A stretch of DNA of 64,000 bases, from the NCBI RefSeq assembly GCF_001039355.2, contig NW_019775770.1:77431-141430 (forward strand), in the 5' to 3' direction. Under the pieces are notes generated by a model. It worked only from the letters and a program-made list of their open reading frames with translations, did not search any database and was not told the origin of the DNA. This document shows, piece by piece, positions 63,134 to 64,000 of the stretch (positions are counted from its first letter, which is position 1; every line of letters begins with the position of its first letter). This DNA is from Lingula anatina. Lineage: Eukaryota > Brachiopoda > Lingulata > Lingulida > Lingulidae. The position numbers and the translations under genes are program-made.

Positions 63134-63762
63134 CATGTACCATATTGTTGTACTGGGAAATGTTGAAATGTTTCTGCAGTTGTACAATGACGGCTGTCAG
63201 GTTACTATCACACAAGCTCCTCTCAACCACTTCATCATTGGGGAGTCGAGGAAGAGAGGCTGCCTGTCTCAAAGCTGTGATGTTACAAAGGATCTTCTGA
63301 ATGTTCATAGGATCTGCCATAAGCAACTGGAAGGAATAGAAATTACATACAGCTTTGGTTAATTTTAGTGATCTCCATGGTGTACTCATGTCCAATATTC
63401 TGTAGATAGGTTACAGAATGTTTATCATTGAGAGGTTTTATCCCAAATTTACATAGACAAGTTCAAGTGATTATAGTTGTGAGGAATACTTGGTGACCAT
63501 GCATGTGTTACATTTTAATTCAGCAAAATCTGAAAGCACTGAGTTCATATATTCAAGAAATTTGTTCCCAATTGTAGATAAAAAATATTTAAAGGTCAAA
63601 TGTGTATATTATCTTTGAAATGTTTCACCTGAGTATTTCCATAAGAGGTCAGGGCTGTCATGACAGATGGTGCTACATCAGGACCCAGGGCCAAGACCTT
63701 TCTGAATGTCTGCTGGACACCAGTGTCATTCCTGATCAGGTGATAAAGGTATGGAATAAATT
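10667..63762 (-). CDS. Giant ABCA-subfamily transporter (ABCA12/13-like), 5' end missing
   Basis: About 100 exons on the minus strand (stop TAA 10669-10667) give one continuous frame; lengths sum to 16,826 nt, about 5,600 codons. Order N to C: tandem extracellular modules, membrane-proximal extracellular domain, TM2-6, NBD1, Ser-rich linker, TM7, second extracellular domain, TM8-12, NBD2, tail. Both NBDs have all motifs: [40 protein letters not shown]; and [44 protein letters not shown] hallmarks include [24 protein letters not shown] and VFIGFA near the C-terminus. ABCA proteins move or reorganise lipids at membranes. The enormous first extracellular domain recalls ABCA13 (human protein about 5,060 residues) and ABCA12; orthology is inferred from architecture only. 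Start, first TM segment and promoter lie beyond 64000. Confidence 0.93.
11991..12151. repeat. 51-bp imperfect tandem repeat in ABCA intron (copy 2)
   Basis: Units at 11991-12041, 12042-12092 and a partial 12106-12151 share ATCTGGTTT at the start and AAGGCCTGA in the middle. The last unit runs to the splice donor of exon 12156-12353. Confidence 0.8.
12473..12507. repeat. (TG)n microsatellite
   Basis: Dinucleotide tract with TGCG interruptions in an ABCA intron. Confidence 0.85.
13981..16344 (-). other. ABCA second transmembrane domain, TM8-12 and link to NBD2
   Basis: Exons 16167-16344, 15662-15777, 15123-15270, 14472-14725 and 13981-14104. Hydrophobic helices are clear ([79 protein letters not shown]). 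WDL and FMYGW follow the ABCA pattern. The last exon is an acidic/basic cytosolic segment ([13 protein letters not shown]) leading to NBD2. Confidence 0.93.
15275..15321. repeat. (TAA)n microsatellite forming a splice acceptor tract
   Basis: On the minus strand the ATT units run straight into TTCTAG at the acceptor of exon 15123-15270. Confidence 0.9.
16634..16671. repeat. (AAAT)n microsatellite beside a splice donor
   Basis: Directly follows GTAAGAT at the donor of exon 16678-16738 (minus strand). Confidence 0.9.
16678..18382 (-). other. ABCA second extracellular domain
   Basis: Exons 18284-18382, 17713-17952, 17093-17244 and 16678-16738. It contains Cys-rich motifs ([16 protein letters not shown]) and the hallmark [21 protein letters not shown] before TM8. 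Several N-x-[ST] sequons fit a glycosylated lumenal or outer-face loop. Confidence 0.92.
17324..17384. repeat. 28-bp perfect inverted repeat with 5-bp loop
   Basis: Arms 17324-17351 and 17357-17384 are exact reverse complements around TCTAT, inside intron 17245-17712. Confidence 0.9.
18608..18875 (-). other. ABCA TM7 exon
   Basis: Encodes [19 protein letters not shown] followed by the hydrophobic [17 protein letters not shown], the standard entry of the second ABCA transmembrane half (KRF.HARR). Confidence 0.93.
19243..20481 (-). other. Cytosolic linker after NBD1, with microexon
   Basis: Exons 20448-20481 (34 nt, [12 protein letters not shown]), 19761-19972 and 19243-19390. The middle exon ends [10 protein letters not shown] and continues VFLKI, the ABCA closing motif of the first half. 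The last is rich in Ser, Asp and Gly and contains RIRRDSDAS, a basophilic kinase-type site (RRxS), suggesting a phosphorylated regulatory region. Confidence 0.88.
20952..21032. repeat. (TG)n(AG)n compound microsatellite
   Basis: About 65 bp of TG followed by AG units in intron 20838-... upstream side of exon 20733-20837. Confidence 0.9.
22600..22830. repeat. Degenerate CCAA/ATCAA-rich low-complexity tract
   Basis: Loosely repeated CCAAC and ATCAACCAA words in the intron between the first two NBD1 exons; C and A dominate this strand. Confidence 0.6.
23114..26681 (-). other. Long intron between TMD1 and NBD1
   Basis: At 3.57 kb by far the longest intron found. AT-rich; the only structure I see is a possible terminal-inverted-repeat element near 25246-25658. 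No extra exon supported. Confidence 0.7.
25246..25658. mobile_element. Possible non-autonomous element with imperfect 23-bp inverted ends
   Basis: AATGGGAATCAT-x4-G-x-TAGCC at 25246-25268 is mirrored at 25636-25658 with a few mismatches. No protein and no clear target duplication. Confidence 0.35.
28084..28126. repeat. (AAAT)n microsatellite
   Basis: Tetranucleotide tract in intron 27957-28811. Confidence 0.9.
28812..28929 (-). other. Alternative exon 'a' for TM2
   Basis: 118 nt, phase 2 to 0, acceptor TTTCAG and donor GTATGG. Encodes 39 residues beginning [13 protein letters not shown] and ending YDRERGLDE. It occupies the same protein position as the exon at 29017-29134 and agrees at 16 of 39 residues. 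Confidence 0.85.
29017..29134 (-). other. Alternative exon 'b' for TM2
   Basis: 118 nt, phase 2 to 0, acceptor TTTCAG and donor GTAGGG. Encodes 39 residues beginning [13 protein letters not shown] and ending YEREKGLDE. It is 87 nt upstream, in gene direction, of the other TM2 exon. Using both or neither would break the frame. Confidence 0.85.
30274..34176 (-). other. Membrane-proximal part of the first extracellular domain
   Basis: Exons 33993-34176, 33572-33631, 32541-32678, 32060-32199, 31533-31649, 30891-31066, 30550-30626 and 30274-30412. [32 protein letters not shown] and IVFLDMD match the conserved ABCA segment preceding TM2. The 60-nt exon is a Ser/Pro/Thr-rich linker ([10 protein letters not shown]) separating it from the repeat array. 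The 33993 exon may be a degenerate D exon of module 17. Confidence 0.88.
33297..33425. repeat. Short tract of TTGATTCAA-type palindromic words
   Basis: Repeated ATTGATTCA, GTTGATTCAATGTTGA, GACATCAACATTGG and CATTGATTCAACA motifs in an ABCA intron; reads like a degenerate self-complementary minisatellite. Confidence 0.5.
34630..35463 (-). other. Extracellular module 17 (A and B exons fused)
   Basis: Exon 35211-35463 (253 nt, phase 2 to 0) spans A plus B without the usual intron; exon 34630-34839 is C. The Cys pair is present (LFCNPD, AMCAIS), but the sequon after the second Cys is lost. Confidence 0.8.
35620..37103 (-). other. Extracellular module 16
   Basis: A 36970-37103, B 36653-36777, C 36167-36364, D 35620-35819. 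C pair LLCNST / ALCGPNIS. The A donor was chosen as CCAG|GTAGAA because it gives the usual A length (134) and end phase; the frame also continues to a weaker donor. Confidence 0.8.
35992..36040. repeat. (TAA)n microsatellite
   Basis: Trinucleotide tract in the intron between module 16 C and D exons. Confidence 0.9.
37374..38518 (-). other. Extracellular module 15, shortened
   Basis: A-like 38385-38518, short B 37998-38089 (92 nt), then one exon 37374-37561 (188 nt, phase 0 to 2) that starts like C (EPFLCSD) but ends in the D phase. The second Cys context is CARNNM, one residue off a sequon. It looks like a module with its C and D parts merged and trimmed. Confidence 0.75.
39153..40486 (-). 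other. Extracellular module 14
   Basis: A 40356-40486, B 40051-40178, C 39582-39770, D 39153-39337. C pair MLCNAT / KLCATA: the sequon is after the first Cys instead of the second. Confidence 0.85.
40787..42537 (-). other. Extracellular module 13
   Basis: A 42422-42537 (116 nt, shortest A), B 41813-41940, C 41299-41496, D 40787-41019. C pair LVCQNTS / IWCNHQ. A contains a small internal repeat ([13 protein letters not shown]). Confidence 0.85.
42951..44539 (-). other. Extracellular module 12
   Basis: A 44409-44539, B 43961-44088, C 43323-43505, D 42951-43141. C pair QFCSQD / SLCQVNTT. Close in sequence to module 11. Confidence 0.88.
44721..46559 (-). other. Extracellular module 11
   Basis: A 46429-46559, B 45994-46121, C 45488-45679, D 44721-44941. 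C pair ILCTSS / TLCQLNTT; A and B lengths (131, 128) equal those of module 12. Confidence 0.88.
46380..46400. repeat. Poly-G tract
   Basis: G runs split by AAA just inside the intron at the donor of the module 11 A exon; on the sense strand of the gene it is poly-C. Confidence 0.85.
47861..47914. repeat. 27-bp tandem duplication covering a splice donor
   Basis: Two exact 27-bp units (47861-47887, 47888-47914). Each contains AAG|GTACAAATG on the minus strand, so the donor of the module 10 B exon is duplicated. Use of the distal one adds 27 nt with an in-frame TAG. Confidence 0.92.
48131..48170. repeat. 20-bp perfect tandem duplication
   Basis: TTGTAGAAAAAATATTCTAT twice in a row in an ABCA intron. 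Confidence 0.9.
48729..50084 (-). other. Extracellular module 9
   Basis: A 49954-50084, B 49626-49756, C 49131-49304, D 48729-48952. C pair VFCSPS / VLCGTNIT. C is 174 nt, the same as in module 10, and D has [10 protein letters not shown] and LGLVFTN. Confidence 0.9.
50322..50425. repeat. (CAAA)n/(AAAT)n compound microsatellite
   Basis: About 100 bp of tetranucleotides beside the donor of exon 50444-50661. Confidence 0.9.
50444..51090 (-). other. Extracellular module 8, C and D exons
   Basis: C 50896-51090 (VFCSEA / ALCGTNWT) and D 50444-50661. Its A and B parts are inside the fused exon 51365-52262. Confidence 0.88.
51365..52262 (-). other. Fused 898-nt exon: module 7 (A-B-C-D) plus module 8 A-B
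   Basis: A single open exon of 299 codons, phase 2 to 0. By alignment with neighbouring modules it contains A, B, C (FVCNET / HVCKFNET), D (VKVNWREVL) and then another A and B (ending SIRMEK). In other modules five introns separate these parts; here all are gone. It is by far the longest exon seen in the gene. Confidence 0.9.
52581..54346 (-). other. Extracellular module 6
   Basis: A 54210-54346, B 53743-53864, C 53141-53350, D 52581-52774. C pair KICTPS / EFCKINVT; D has WMNGTQW. Confidence 0.88.
54743..56445 (-). other. Extracellular module 5
   Basis: A 56306-56445, B 55993-56117, C 55313-55516, D 54743-54972. C pair ATCTGD / TLCGANFT; D has WMNGSVW. Confidence 0.88.
56649..56661. repeat. 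Poly-C tract
   Basis: Thirteen C near the donor of the module 4 D exon. Confidence 0.85.
56689..58146 (-). other. Extracellular module 4
   Basis: A 57998-58146, B 57575-57699, C 57115-57312, D 56689-56912. C pair TMCTKD / TLCTVNYT; D has WLNETRW. Confidence 0.88.
58497..60048 (-). other. Extracellular module 3
   Basis: A 59894-60048 (155 nt, longest separate A), B 59436-59572, C 58948-59148, D 58497-58720. C pair KICMNM / [10 protein letters not shown] (sequon shifted by two); D has WMNVSVW. Confidence 0.87.
60498..62131 (-). other. Extracellular module 2
   Basis: A 61998-62131, B 61666-61772 (107 nt), C 61084-61296, D 60498-60733. C pair MFCDTN / FFCTMNDT. Unusually rich in Met. Confidence 0.87.
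62529..63762 (-). other. Extracellular module 1 in this window (A exon beyond edge)
   Basis: B 63629-63762, C 63141-63326, D 62529-62791. C pair ILCNIT / SLCDSNLT. The B exon begins in phase 1, so an A exon is expected upstream; none is found in 63763-64000, and the gene continues off the right edge. Confidence 0.87.
63088..63131. repeat. (ATT)n microsatellite beside a splice donor
   Basis: Lies 10 nt inside the intron from the donor of exon 63141-63326 (minus strand). Confidence 0.9.
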
Positions 63763-64000
63763 CTGAAATAAAAAAAGAGAAAAATAAATATGCTCAGTGT
63801 GCTTATCACTAAAATAGGAGAAATTTGATTATGCCAATAACCTGAGATTGTTTAAAATATTGTATTCATATTACACCAAAGCCATGAAGATTGCAAACTT
63901 CACCTATAAATGTTATTTTTCTTATGTGCACAAATAACTAATCAGACAAGAAGTTCATAATTGTATCAAAAAACATTACTGCTATCTACTGACATGTAAT
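63763..64000. other. Partial intron at window edge
   Basis: AT-rich; no exon, splice pair or repeat recognised. Confidence 0.6.

Noticed and set aside
63084-63300. Open frames with poly-Ile runs
   Set aside because: Translated (ATT)n intron sequence next to a real exon.

Overview
The window is animal nuclear DNA: AT-rich, full of short GT-AG introns (mostly 100-600 bp), with many simple-sequence tracts and no operon structure, rRNA, tRNA or CRISPR. Domain content (astacin protease with ShKT tail; very large ABCA-type transporter), dense small introns and two clearly diverged haplotype-like copies of one segment suggest a highly heterozygous marine invertebrate such as a mollusc, annelid, brachiopod or hemichordate. 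The phylum is a guess.

Layout. (1) 66-1840, plus strand: last five exons of an astacin-family metalloprotease gene (end of the catalytic domain, Cys-rich segment with a Gly-Gly-Gly-Thr repeat linker, three ShKT domains, stop). (2) 1841-4685: convergent intergenic DNA. (3) 4686-6361, minus strand: 3' exons of an ABCA transporter, broken in mid-exon at a single N at 6362. (4) 6363-12282 repeats 527-6361 almost base for base: a truncated second copy of the astacin tail, the intergenic DNA and the ABCA 3' exons. I think two haplotypes were joined end to end by the assembler. (5) 10667-63762, minus strand: one huge ABCA gene filling the rest of the window, 5' end beyond position 64000.

The ABCA gene is the centre of interest. 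I could chain about 100 exons with consistent splice phases; their lengths sum to 16,826 nt, about 5,600 codons, and the N-terminus is still missing. From C to N terminus (low to high coordinate): C-terminal tail, NBD2, TM segments 8-12, second extracellular domain, TM7, Ser-rich cytosolic linker, NBD1, TM segments 2-6, membrane-proximal first extracellular domain, then at least 17 tandem copies of an extracellular module of about 220 residues. Each module is encoded by four exons (A, B, C, D) with fixed phases, so the unit is phase-symmetric and can be duplicated without a frameshift. The C exon carries a Cys pair, usually followed by C-x2-N-x-[ST], a glycosylation sequon tied to the second Cys. 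One 898-nt exon holds six module exons fused together (loss of five introns), and TM2 is encoded by two same-length, same-phase alternative exons that look mutually exclusive.

All exon borders were derived by hand from reading frame, splice dinucleotides and phase; allow one or two bases of error. N-terminus, expression, substrate and species cannot be determined from this window.
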